From positions 746,001 through 810,000 of the forward strand of contig BSBK01006424.1 in the NCBI GenBank assembly GCA_027943335.1: a stretch of 64,000 nt of DNA, in the 5' to 3' direction. This stretch comes from Chamaecyparis obtusa. Its lineage: Eukaryota; Streptophyta; Pinopsida; Cupressales; Cupressaceae. Both the position numbers and the translations under genes were made by a program. The notes under the pieces are model-generated. The model was not told the DNA's origin. It worked only from the letters and a program-made list of their open reading frames with translations, and did no database searches. Below are positions 11,592 through 22,699 of this stretch, piece by piece; the first letter of the stretch is position 1, and each line of letters starts with the position of its first letter.

Positions 11592-14423
11592 CTAGTCAAG
11601 TGTTCCTGAAGGGTCATCTCTTTGCTTTAGGGTCTCCAATAGTGCTTCATGATCAGCAGTAGTAATAGTCCAAAATTCTTTTGTCTTTGATCTTCCTTGA
11701 TGCTTTGACAACTTGACATTTGTTGCTATAACAAGGTGTGAATACATGAGAATAGTTTTGTGCTTCTCGTAGTCTTCAAATTCGGGAACTCCATTCTTTC
11801 TAATCATGTATGTTCATAGTGATGTTCCCGCAACAACAACTGAACCAGTAGGATATGTGAACCCATCACCATTTGCCATCAGTTGTACAAGCTTCTGTTT
11901 ACCTTTTACACAATGTGCTAACCAACAATCTGACCTCTCATCATTCCCCTATGGTGCAACCAATGCAAAAACATCTCCTAGCTTCAGAAGATCTGAAAGA
12001 TGGTCATAGTCAACTGAAGTGTCCATGTCATCATTTCTTATAGAGAGTGTCAAAGATAAAGGAGTCAGATAATGTGGAACCCATGTATCCACCCACTCAC
12101 TTGACTTGCAATGATCCCAATCATACTAAAAACACATGGGGCAAAAACAAGCCAACTCTCGTGTCCAAATGGTCCATGTACTACTATTGGAGCTTCGAAA
12201 TGAATGCATTTTTGAAGAGTCTTTCACTGTTTGACAATCCAATCTATCTCCTATAGTTCCCTCCTCAACCAACCAAAAGAATCTATGCACTATAGAATTA
12301 AGAGTCCCCCCCTGTGACAATGCTAAAGTACACCAATCAACAATAGAATGAGCATCAAGAAGTACAACACCTAAAATCCTCAATTGCTCCTTAACTAGAG
12401 CTATCTTCACACACACACCTGCTCCGCTATGCTCCCCTTTCCCATGCCCTAACTCAAAAAAACTCCAAATATCAGGTACACCTCTCTCCACATGCATTCT
12501 ATACAACCAATAAAACATTCTGGCATTCTTAAATTGATCGGTGCAATTATCTGACCAAATGAGATGCCTATCCATAGCAATACCATTTTCCTGCAAGAAG
12601 TCAAAATAGTTTTGGAAACAATGTTGAACAAACTCATGAGAGTGAGACTTGTCATCACTCATATAAAAATGGTACTCTCTGATTATCTTTCACTCATCTT
12701 TTTTACTTTCAAGGGAATGTCTATATGTGATGTGTACAAAAATAGCAACCTGAATGGAATTGTAATATTGAGCTTGAGTCTCATTTTGGGGCTGCAATGT
12801 ATAGTTCTCCGCAAAGTCTACAACGGATATAATAGTTCCAATGGGGAAAGTGTCCTTACATGTCCTAAATTGTTGATCCAACCATTGAGACCTGTGACTA
12901 TGCCTTGCATACTTGTAAAAAAGATTTGTCTTGAAATCTGAGATAAAATCAGCAACATTGTATTCTTTTGCAACTAACTCACATCTAGAGCCTTCACCTC
13001 CACTCTTCAATGTATATTTCACTATTTCATATACCTTTTTTTGGACGAGTGTCTTTCCAAAATTGTGTTCCAAACCCTCATGAAAACATTTTCTAAACTT
13101 GGACAAGCCACCACATTCTAAGCACTTGGCATTTAAGCAATCTTTTTTATAAAATAAACAACCATCATCTCTATGACATAAAAATTGATCTAGCAAGTCT
13201 CTTGATGATTTGGGAAGACCACTTGCACCACAATCCTCTAGCATTTCATTAGTATGCAAAGTAGAATGAATGGACCATAATAATTCATGATGCATTGAAA
13301 ACTCAACATGATATTTGCAACAACATGTATTTCGAATCTTAAGGGGTACACAATAAAATGGTTTCACGGATTCAAAAGACCTTTGTGATATTTTCAATGT
13401 TGGATGTGTCTCACAAAAATTTTTATACAACATTGTTTGACTTACCTTCACATAATGTTTAGGATGTGGAGTGTGGTCTCCATTGCCAACTCTCAACTTC
13501 AAGACATCCTTTACATTTGGTGACACTCTTGAGTTAGCATCCCAAAATTGTTGAATTTCATCCTTGACAACATCTGTTAGCTTCTTATCAAAATGTGGAA
13601 GTCTCCAACCATAAGCCCATGTATCAATTTGAAGCAGATCATCAAGTCTTTCTCTTCTTGCAAGTTCTCTACCCAAATTTTTATGGCCTATATTGAAGTC
13701 AACATAAGTTTGTCTCATCAAACGAGCCTTTCTCAACTGATGACTTACTAAGGAGGTTGTAATAACCCTCCGAGCAACTCTCTTGTCTTTTTCTCTGCTA
13801 GTCTTCCCAATGCTATTGAGAGCATTGCAAATATTCTTCAAAACAATGGCATTTTTCTCCATTTTCTTGTTCACGTGAATCTTCAATTTCACAAGCATAG
13901 GTCTCATGTTTTGCATCTTTAACAACTGCACAAAAATTTGACATTGCTCAACCAATGTCTTGTTTCAAAAAAATTGATCATAAAGTCTTGAAGCCCACAA
14001 CCTAACGATTCTATGTGACATCTTTCCTTCCCAATTATTCATAATGTTCTCCTCAATTTCAATTAACCATTTAGGTGTTCTTGAAACCCTTGAATTTGAA
14101 GATTGATTATCTTTATTACAAGGGACTTCATTTCGCATATAATTTGGAGATGTATAATGTTCATGTGGTTCTTGAGCAACATTTTCATTCCCAAAGTCTA
14201 CATTTTCAATCTCCATCTATGCATTTTAAAATTGAACATCCTCTTCACTTACAACTACATTTACAGGGTCACCTTGATTAATGTTTAACATACCTTCTCT
14301 CCTTCTTCGATGATTTTCCTTATCTTTTTCCCTATATGCTTGAATTTCATCATCTGTCAACTTCCGCTTGTGTTTAGCCTTTCGATGACTGCTACTTCCC
14401 ATGGTGAGACCACAAGTCGACAA
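11592..14423 (-). pseudogene. Putative DDE-type transposase-like gene, decayed
   Basis: A single minus-strand frame of about 940 codons runs from ATG at 14423 to about 11592, broken by about seven stops (for example near 14222, 14217, 13965, 12687, 12123 and 11940). The start is Lys/Arg/Glu-rich (KAKHKRKLTDDEIQAYREK). The centre holds a Cys/His-rich part (CCCKYHVEFSMHH, CLNAKCLECGG). Then come TIISVVDFAENYTLQPQNE, HLIWSDNCTDQFKNARMF and FFELGHGKGEHSGAGVCVK. Spaced D...D...E/H residues in VDFAEN, WSDN and GHGKGE resemble an RNase H-like transposase core, and a similar pattern (VDFSENY...SDGPTTQYRN...GHGKGA.DG) is known to me from uncharacterised animal transposon-like proteins. The tail contains LLKLGDVFALVAP. 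Catalytic roles are inferred. No terminal inverted repeat was found. Confidence 0.6.
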
Positions 14424-14639
14424 AAATCAAACAATGGGCCCCAAATCACTTTTTTTTTTTGCAACACGTGAAAAAAGTATCAAATCTAGTGATTGTCTAG
14501 TCTATGGGGATAGGGAATATTTTGGTCAAATATTACCTGGCAAAAATTGGGTATTCCATTTCATAGCGGGTACATGATATTCTCAGGCTGATGAAAAAAG
14601 GGTGGGAGCAAATGAAAAAAATTTAACTTTTACATATAT

Positions 14640-14747
14640 TGATGTATATAATAGATATAAATAAAAGATGCATATGATATATATAATGTATATTATATAT
14701 ATACTAATGTATTATATATACTAACATGTATATAATATATATATGTA

Positions 14748-14789
<42 letters not shown>

Positions 14790-14815
14790 CTAATGTATAC
14801 TAATATAGTATATAT
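14640..14815. repeat. AT/TA-rich microsatellite tract
   Basis: Nearly pure A/T with long alternating TA runs, the longest around 14755-14781, and scattered ATGTATAT variants. It separates the transposase-like pseudogene from the composite gene-fragment block. Confidence 0.9.
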
Positions 14816-14829
14816 AATATTACAAATTT

Positions 14830-14962
14830 TGGAGAATCTCTTGTAGAAATATGGAAATTATATTCTTCCTCCTAGAGCATACATTAATGAAGTTCTTCGT
14901 GCCTTAGCAAAGGAAGTTGATTGGATTGTTGAAGCTTACAGTACTACATACAGAAATGCGGT
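14830..14962 (+). pseudogene. BZR1-type domain exon fragment
   Basis: The plus strand reads LENLL, a TAG stop, then KYGNYILPPRAYINEVLRAL, AKEVDWIVEAYSTTYRNAV, followed by a GT donor. From memory this matches the second half of the plant BZR1/BES1 DNA-binding domain (KYGNY.LP....NEVL.AL..EAGW.VE.DGTTYR), also found in BAM7/BAM8-type beta-amylase-like regulators. Only this one exon-sized piece is present. The leading stop and the change of DGTTYR to YSTTYR mark it as dead. It reads towards the hairpin array and is probably a captured fragment, not a remnant gene in place. Confidence 0.68.
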
Positions 14963-15032
14963 ATGTATTTTTGGCCTAAATTTTTTTCTCATTTCTTTTA
15001 GATCTTTAAAGGTGGTTAGCTAAATCTTTGTA

Positions 15033-15113
15033 TTAAATGTGCCTTTTATAGGCATCATAAACCCTAGCTACGCAGAAATGGAGGCTTTGAAGAATAGTTC
15101 ACTGGAGGCGGAG
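15033..15113 (+). repeat. Left inverted copy of a gene start (TATA region plus ATG)
   Basis: This segment carries TGCCTTTTATAGGC, then AACCCTAGCTACGCA, then an ATG opening MEALKNSSLEAE. It is about 80 bp long and is the inverted counterpart of 17935-18022. It stops abruptly where the hairpin array begins; the frame then meets TAG. The TATA-like word about 40 bp before the ATG suggests a copied promoter-plus-start segment. Confidence 0.8.
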
Positions 15114-16780
15114 AGAGAGACTTCCTAGGGGTCATGAGGACTCCCTAGGGGTCCTAACGTGTGATAAGGTGTAATAGGACCCCTAGGGAGTCCTTGTGAC
15201 CCCTTTTGACACATTGGAATGCTTAAGTGTGTCTTAAGGGGTCTTAGGACCCCTTAAGACACACTTGAGCATTCCAATGTGTCAAAAGGGGTCACAGGGA
15301 CTCCCTAGGGGTTCTAACATGTGATAAGGAATACTAAGACCCCTAGGGAGTCCCCGTGACCTCTTTTGACACATTGGAAAGCTCAAGTGTGTCTTAAGGG
15401 GTTTTAAGACACACTTGAGCATTCCAATGTGTCACAAGGGGTAGCGGGGACTCCCTAGGGGTCCTAGTATGCCTTATCATGTGTTAGGACCCCTAGGGAG
15501 TCCTCGTGACCCCTTTTGACACATTGGAATGCTCAAGTGTGTCTTAAGGGGTTGTAGGACCCCTTAAGACACACTTGAGCATTCCAATGTGTCAAAATGG
15601 GTCAAGGGGATTCCCTAGGGGTCCTAATACCTGATAAGGCATAATAGGACCCCTAGGGAGTCCCCTAGACCCCTTTTGACACATTGGAATGCTCAAGTGT
15701 GTCTTAAGGGGTCTTAGGACCCCTTAAGACACACTTGAGCATTCCAATGTGTCAAAAGGGGTCTAGGGGACTCCCTAGGGGTCCTAGTATGCCTTATCAG
15801 GACCCATTAAGATAGACTTGAGCATTCCAATGTGTCAAAAGGGGTCTAGGGGACTCCCTAGGGGTCCTAGTATGCCTTATCACACTTGAGCATTCCAATG
15901 TGTCAAAAGGGGTCACGGGGATTCCCTAGGGGTCAATAGGGGTCATGGGGACTCCCTAGGGATCCTAACACATGATAAGGCATATTAAGACCCCTAGGGA
16001 GTCCCCTAGACCCCTTTTGACACATTGGAATGCTCAAGTGTGTTTTAAGGGGTCCTAAGACCCCTTAAGACACACTTGAGCATTCCAATGTGTCAAAAGG
16101 GGTCACAGGGATTGCCTAGTGGTCCTAATGTGTGATAAGGTGTACTAGGACCCCTAGGGAGTCCTCACAACCCCTTTTAACACATTGGAATGCTCATGTG
16201 TGTCTTAAGGGGTCTTAGGACCCCTTAAGACACACATGAGTTAGGACCCCTAGGGAGTCCCCGTGACCCCTTTTGACACATTGGAACACTCAAGTGTGTC
16301 TTAAGGGGTCCTAAGACCCCTTAAGACACACTTGAGTGTTCCAATGTGTCGAAAGGGGTCACGGAGACTCCCTATGGGTCAAAGGGGGTCATGGGGACTC
16401 CCTAGGGGTCCTAACACATGATAAGGCATACTAGGACCCATAGGGAGTCCCCGTGAGCCCTTTTGACACATTGAAATGCTCAAGTGTGTCTTAAGGGGTC
16501 CTACAACCTGTTAAGACACACTTGAGAGTTGCAATGTGTCAAAAGGGGTCATGGGGACTCCCTAGGGATCCTAAGGCATGATAAGGCATACTAGGACCCC
16601 TAGGGAGTCCCCATGACCCCTTTTGACACATTGTAATGCTCAAGTGTGTCTTAAGGGGTCCTAAGACCTCTTAAGACACACTTGAGCATTCCAATGTGTC
16701 AAAAGGGGTCATGGGGACTTCCTAGAGGTCATAACGTGTGATAAGGCATACCAGGACCTCTAGGGAGTCCCCATAACCCA
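15114..16780. repeat. Tandem array of alternating palindromes (hairpin satellite)
   Basis: Units of about 160 bp alternate two palindromes. P1 has 19-nt perfect arms GGACTCCCTAGGGGTCCTA and its complement around an 18-nt loop containing GTGATAAGG (first copy near 15137-15174). P2 is about 100 bp, with arms near 46 nt running from GACCCCTTTTGACACATTGG through AGTGTGTCTTAAGGGGTC and back. Because both parts are palindromic, the array is close to its own reverse complement. About ten units can be counted, with truncated ones near 15,800-15,960, 16,210-16,250 and 16,370-16,400. The P1 loop occurs in both orientations. There is no coding capacity. A transcript would fold into a chain of strong hairpins. 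Confidence 0.95.
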
Positions 16781-16827
16781 GATGAGATGTTAGTGAATGA
16801 CTTCTTGCTAATACTACTCTTCCACTA

Positions 16828-17091
16828 GATCCAGATTTCAACCCTTTTTTGGATCTACAAGCTCAATCACGAGCCTATAGAATTGGCCAAGAGAAAAATG
16901 TGATTGTATATCAACTAATTACAAAATGTTCAGTTGAGGAGAAAATATTGCAACGATCAAGAAGAAAATTGGCTATGGAAAATCTAGTTATGAATTCTGT
17001 TAAGACTAAAACTATTAAGGAATTGCATGAATCAGAAACCATGAAAATAACCTTCTACAACAAAGAACATTCAAGCTATAGAATTTATTAA
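16828..17091 (+). pseudogene. SNF2-family helicase fragment (helicase motif VI region)
   Basis: After an acceptor-like CCACTAG the plus strand reads DPDFNPFLDLQAQSRAYRIG, QEKNVIVYQLITKCSVEEKI and LQRSRRKLAMENLVMNS, to a TAA at 17089. QAQSRAYRIGQ is motif VI of the SWI2/SNF2 ATPase C-terminal lobe, and the following VYQLITKCSVEEKIL is the usual continuation in CHD/PICKLE- or MOM1-like chromatin remodellers. Only this exon-sized piece of a protein normally well over 1,000 residues is present. It has no upstream ATPase motifs, so it cannot be active. It lies immediately downstream of the hairpin array, in the same orientation as the BZR1-type fragment, suggesting a patchwork of captured exons. 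Confidence 0.78.
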
Positions 17092-17597
17092 CTCTAAATT
17101 TAAACATCTTATTAGTATTCATGGAAGAGATTTCATTAGCATCCATGGAAGAAATTTCATTAAAACTTCAGACAAAATCATCTAAAAAAATTCATTAACT
17201 TCAGGCTAAATCATTTAAGACAGACAAAAACAAAATCGTATTACTCAGAAATGGCAGAGAATGAAAATGAGATAAACCAAATTTGTCAAATTCTTGCAAT
17301 CCGCAGCTTCTCTCCGAGCACAAAATGACAATCCATGGATCCAAAATTACGGTAAAAATTAAATTCTTCGAGTAAGTTGTTCAGAAACACGTAGAATACT
17401 GTAACGCATGATGATTTATAGAGAATTTATGATGGACTATGTTGTGCAAAAGCTCGCAATCCCTGCCATATCTCAGAGTACTGATGTGAAGCAATTGCAA
17501 AAGTCTAAGATAGAGGTGGCGTCGGCATTGAAGTGGCAAGACATTCTTCATAATATCGGGGTAGCGCCATCAAAACGGAAAGGCTTTCCTCATAATG

Positions 17598-18014
17598 TCA
17601 CATTGCCGCTGATCTCTTCTTTAAATTTATTACTGCGGTCAGTTCTATGGCACTTGCATAATTTCTAGTAAAACTACTCATTTTACCAAACCCTTCTCCG
17701 CTCTCCATAATCTTCGGCCGATTCAAAGATCCATCTGGTTGTTCTTGTTTAACCTCCCAATGACTCTGTTGAGCTGGCGGATTATCAACAGGCATGGTAC
17801 AATTATCCGGTGACCAGAATCTATTTCAAGAACCTTTGCAATTTAGCGTTCCGATTGAAAAAGCAGGGAAAGATACCATTTCACAGCCACAGGCGGTGGA
17901 AGTAGAGTGATTCTCTTTCCCTTTGCTTCTATAATCCGCCTCCAGTGAAGTATTCTTCAAAGCCTCCATTTTTGCGTAGCTAGGGTTTTCAACGCCTATA
18001 AAAGGCACAACTAT
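17598..18014 (-). pseudogene. Captured gene start encoding MEALKNTSLEADYRSKGKEN, truncated
   Basis: Minus strand. A TATA-like CTTTTATAGGC at about 18005 is followed by ATG near 17971 and the frame MEALKNTSLEADYRSKGKEN, then HSTSTACGCEMVSFPAFSIG. There is a TGA near 17826 and then further open sequence (MPVDNPPAQQSHWEVKQEQP) down to 17598. The upstream part is the inverted repeat partner of 15033-15113. I do not recognise the protein. The coding quality (mixed hydrophilic residues, few stops) suggests the N-terminus of a real plant gene captured with its promoter. The small in-frame upstream peptide rich in Met/Ser is not convincing. Confidence 0.5.
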
Positions 18015-18022
18015 GCCCCTGT
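17935..18022 (-). repeat. Right inverted copy of the gene-start segment
   Basis: Reverse complement of 15033-15113 with a few mismatches: the same TGCCTTTTATAGGC, AACCCTAGCTACGCA and GGAGGCTTTGAAGAAT words in opposite orientation. The two copies bracket the hairpin array and the SNF2 fragment and could act as terminal or subterminal inverted repeats. Confidence 0.8.
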
Positions 18023-18054
18023 AGGGACTCATGCTCATGCTCATAATCATATTA

Positions 18055-18360
18055 AATAATATTTAAAATGTAAAATGTATATTATATAATATTTAATATA
18101 TAATACTATATATAATATATAATTTAATATATAGTTTTTGATATTAATATAAAATTAAATAATATTTAATGTAACATGTATATTATATAATATTTAATAT
18201 ATTTAATATATAATCTAATATATAGTTTTTAATATTAATATATATTAAATAATATTTAATGTAAAATATATATTATATAACATTTAATATGTAATTGATA
18301 TTATATAATATTTAATATATCTAATATATATCTAATATATAACTAATATATAGTTTATGA
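18055..18360. repeat. AT-only low-complexity tract (TAATATTTAATATA type)
   Basis: About 300 bp of nearly pure A/T built from imperfect TATTATATAATATTTAATAT words repeated several times. No coding content. Confidence 0.9.
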
Positions 18361-19682
18361 AGGATGGAGAAATGGGAGGGAGAAAGTGGAGGCAAAGTTA
18401 AAATTCAAAATTCTGCCATCATATTCGGGTACCCGATTATGCTCGGTATTGCCTTGTGCACCAAACCTACATGGTCAACTATTGGAATGTCTCAAATACG
18501 TGTTTTTCACTTGTTTCTCTGAGTTCCAGACTTTGACAATGTAGCCAACAACTTTTTTTTACCCGAATTTGATAAAATGAAAAGGGTATCTTAAGGAGAT
18601 TATCAGCTTTCTATCGATATAATTGCTGTCAAATTTTGAATTTGGTAAGTAATTATTAGTTATTTTCTAATTGAGCTACCTCTAAAGTGCTGATTTATAT
18701 ACTGATTGAAAAATGACTATAACTTTCAAATGGTATAACATTCTTGAAATCCGAAAAATGTGTCACATTCTATGCTTCGCCTACTATAAGAAAAAAAAAA
18801 AATTTGAATTTTGTAAAGTTTTGAATGAGTTAAGGTGGTCAGACACGGGAGTTTTTTTATTCTGAACATGTTGTAGCAGAAAATTCATAATTAATTATTT
18901 TTTTGGAATAAAATTACAAAAAAATATGTGTCACATCTGGGCATGAGTCTACTACTTATATATAAAATCTTATCATTTGAATATGATTAAGGTGGTCAGA
19001 CATACACCTACTTATTTTTTTCTTGAAATTTTTGTACTACTGCATTGAAATCTATACTTTTCACCAGTCATACTAGCTTTTTCTCAAAAAAGGCCTAGTA
19101 TTTTAGAAACTACATTCAATTTTCTACAGATTCTATTGTTACAACTTTTGGATATTAGGTTCATAGCTAGTTGAAATTTTCACGTCAAGTTGACTAACCC
19201 TGATTTGCTGATTTTTCATTGCCACTTAAGGGCATAGTTTGGCCCCTCATGATCTTGCACATACCCTCATGTTTCATCTTTGATTGTGATTTCTACTAAC
19301 TTGATCAAGTTTATCAGTTTGTTGTTTCTCCTCTACTTGATTTCAATTTCGATTCTGAGGGGGCAATACCTATTAGCTTTAATATTTGATTCAACTTTAT
19401 CATTCAGTTCAACTTGAGATTCTTATTTTGAGACTTGATTATCACTTAACAGCAATGGTGCTGATCTTGTCTTTTTATTCTTATCTCTTATTTTGAGACT
19501 TGAATATCACTTAACAACAACGGTGTTGGTCTTGTCTTTCAGCCAGTTTATTTTTGTCTTGGTGTGTTCCCAGAATGATCACACGTCTGTATTGTTTTGT
19601 GATCCCAAATTGATCTCACATTTCAATTCTTCTTTGACCACGTGTTCCCAGAATGATCACACCTTAGTCAAAGAGGGGAAAA
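18361..19682. other. No gene; probable 3' untranslated part of an LTR element
   Basis: AT-rich DNA with two copies of TTAAGGTGGTCAGACA near 18,831 and 18,988 and two copies of a TGTTCCCAGAATGATCACAC segment near 19,565 and 19,645. It ends in the purine run AAAGAGGGGAAAA just before the LTR-like start TGTATGCACC. No coding similarity was found. Confidence 0.4.
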
Positions 19683-20705
19683 TGTATGCACCCTAAAATG
19701 GTCACCTAGACTTTGGGCCCCCATTCAGTAATTTATCAAATCCCCGAATCAATATTTTAAAAAATCAGCATTTTTCAATTATATCAATTTCCTTGATCAA
19801 ATCTTATTTCAATCATTTTTTATTATATTCTATGGGCTAACCATTTTATCCTAAGTTTTATTTATTTAAAAAGAATATTTCCTCCCCTTTTATTAAATAA
19901 AAAGCCCCCACCTTTTCCTCTTATCCTAAGTTGCATAAATAAAACATTATTCCTATTTTATAAAAAGGAGAAAAGCACTTTTTGTCTTATATGGACACAA
20001 AAGTCAACTCTTATTTTTTCATTGGAGGATATTTGTGCACATGGATTTCTCCTCTTTCAAGCTCCACCATTGATTAAATCTTTTGCCTCTTAATCTCCAT
20101 GGTCCATTCTTCCTCATTTCCTATAAAAGAAGAGCTCTCTTCCTCATTTTCATATGCATTTTTGAATACTAATGTTATGCTGTAGATTTTCTAGGTCACT
20201 TTGGAGCTTTTGAAGATTTGGAGCATTCTTGGCTTTTGCATCTACATTCCATTCTTAGTTTCATTCACGCATAGTAGCTTCATGTTTATGCTTTTATAAT
20301 TTAGATTTCCTTTCAAGCTTTAGAGTAACTCATCTAGTCTAATTAAGAAGGATTTGTAACACTTGCATATTTCCTTCCATAGTTTAGCTTGTACTTTCAT
20401 TTCCATAGCTTAGCTTGCACCTTTCATTTCTAGCTTGCATATTCATCTTAATCTAGTTTGCATATGTATTTCATAGTGATTCTTGGGGATATTGGCATTC
20501 TTTCCCTTGTCTTCATTTGAATCTCTCATTGTGTGGTTGACTAGCAAGGTCATTAGTTTAATAGCTCTAGCTGAGAGCAATCAAATAATCTTGCAACTAC
20601 ATGCATAGAGAGCTCTAGGTCACTTTCTCAAGGTTTCCCATTCATGGATTCCCTTGGATATAATGATTTAGAGAAGTGCACCATTTGAGTGTGTACAATG
20701 ACTGA
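19683..20705 (+). mobile_element. LTR-like segment, truncated or solo
   Basis: A polypurine tract (AAAGAGGGGAAAA, 19670-19682) is followed directly by TGTATGCACC, the arrangement expected at the start of a 3' LTR. A promoter-like CTATAAAAGAAGAGCTC lies near 20,122. The right end is unclear; TGTGTACA near 20,693 is a candidate. The sequence passes into the 3' untranslated region of copia element D near 20,705. No second LTR copy is in the window. Confidence 0.4.
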
Positions 20706-20829
20706 TCAACATTTTTTTCTTCACTTCTCACATCTTTAGGCAACTCCTAAAGTGTGACTTCTTCTGCATCAATTTGTCAGATATTCTGATTAGCACATTT
20801 GATACAATGCTCCTATATGTTACTAGGTA

Positions 20830-22694
20830 GCCTCAGTTAGGTTAATCACCCCTAATTTACCTCTAAGATATTCATGACCATCTTTAGGTAATGCTTTTGT
20901 GAATATATATGCTAATTATTCTTTTGTATTCACATATTCCAATCTCACTTCTTTTTCTTGAACTAGCTCTCTCAAGTAATGATAGTTGATAGAAATGTGC
21001 TTAGTTTTAGTGTGCATTTCAAGATTCTTTGATATGTTGATAGCACTTGTGTTATCACAGAAAATAACAATTGGCTTAGTGATTTCCTCCTTCTTACCTT
21101 TTAACAATTTCTTGATCCACACTAAATTTAAACAATTCACTGTTGTTGCTACATATTCAGCTTCTGTTGTAGATGGGGAAATGTAGTTCCTTTTCTTTCT
21201 TGTCCAAGAGACCAATCTCTTTCCTAGAAAGAATGTGCCACCACTTGTACTCTTTTTGTCATCCACATTTCCTATCCAATCTGCATCAGTGTAAACTTTC
21301 AGTTCAAACTTTTCATTCTTCTTGTAATACAATCCATAGTCCTTTGTTCCTTTTAGATATCTCAATATCCTTTTCACTGCTATCATATGACTCTCCTTAG
21401 GATTTGCATAAAATCTTGCAACAATCCCAACTACTAGGGAAATATCTAGTCTTCTATGGACAACATATTATAGCTTTCCAATCATAGATCTATACAAGGT
21501 TTGATTTACTTCAGTTGTATCATTAGTTTTTGATATTTTTTGTCTAGTAGCCATGGGTGTACTTATTGGCCTAGAATCTTCCATACTGAAAGTTTTCGGC
21601 ATCTCCTTGACATACTTAGATTGAGTAATATAGATACATTTCTTCATTTGATAAACTTGCAAACCAAAAAATAATTTGATCTCACCAAATATAGACATTT
21701 CAAATTCAGTTTGCATTTCATTTGAAAAGGTTTGACATAGGGTGTCTTGTCCTCCAAATATGATATCATCAACAAAGATTTCAGCTAACAATATCCCTTT
21801 ACCTTTTTTAGTATTCAAATATAGATTTTTGTTGTCATTTGTCCTCACAAATCTAATCTTTATCAAATAATTGTGCAGTATCTCATACCATGCTCTAGGC
21901 GCTTGCTTTAGTCCATACAGTGCCTTATGTAGTTTACAAACCATATTCTTCTTGCTTGGGTCAAAAAATTCTTTTGGTTGTTCAATGTATACTTCTTCTT
22001 CTAGTATTCCATTTAGAAATGCAGATTTGACATCCATTTGATACACTTTGAATCCTTTAAAAGATGCATATCCAAGTAGAGTCCTCACTCCTTCTAATCT
22101 TGCAACTGGGTAAAATGTCTCCCCATAGTCAATGTCTTCTTCCTGTGCATATCCCTTGCATACCAGTCTAGCTTTGTTCCTAGTGACTTCTCCATGTTCA
22201 TTTAGCTTATTTCTAAATACCCATTTGGTTCCAATAACATTCTTGTCTTTTGGTCTTGGCACTAGTGTCCAGGTTTTTTTTTTCTCTATATGCTCTATTT
22301 CTTCATTCATGGCTTGTATCCATTTTTCATTCTCTAAAGCATCTTTCACTGTCTTAAGCTCAAATTCACATAATAAGCATGTTTGATCTTTCAACTTACT
22401 TCATGTCATGACTCTATATTTTTTATCTCCAATGATTTGTTCTAGCTTATGATGTCTTCTTACATACTGTGTCAATGTAGGTTCAAATTTCCTTTCTACT
22501 TGTTCTTGATCTTCAGGTTCATCTTGTAGATTCTTTGTCTCTTCTTCTGATTGCTCACCAACATCCTCTTGATGCTCAACATTTTCTTGTTGTGTCTCTA
22601 TAGGTTCATGTTGTTGCTCAACATCTAGTTTAGGTACATTAATAGCCTCTCCTTCTTCCATGTATACAAAAGATCTATAATCTTTAGGTTCTTT
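20830..22694 (-). pseudogene. Copia D: hinge, reverse transcriptase and RNase H
   Basis: In order on the minus strand: an acidic hinge (22661-22401); RT with [74 protein letters not shown] and the catalytic FVDDIIFGG; then RNase H with LKVYTDADWIGNVDDKKSTS, STTEAEYVA and FCDNTSAINISKN. The end reads FTKALPKDGHEYLRGKLGVI. RT and RNase H active-site residues are present. Stops fall near 22,398 and at the Gln codon before YVVH (near 21,468), with another near 20,914. As part of the gag-pol polyprotein it would copy element RNA to DNA in virus-like particles. The integrase half lies at 33763-34467, on the far side of element G. Confidence 0.92.
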
Positions 22695-22699
22695 CTTGC

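Noticed and set aside
17408..17668. Plus-strand 86-codon frame near the captured gene start
   Set aside because: No recognisable domain, and it overlaps the end of the minus-strand MEALKN frame; too weak to call.
20986..22386. Plus-strand frames over 20.98-22.39 kb
   Set aside because: Antisense shadows of the copia D reverse transcriptase and RNase H.
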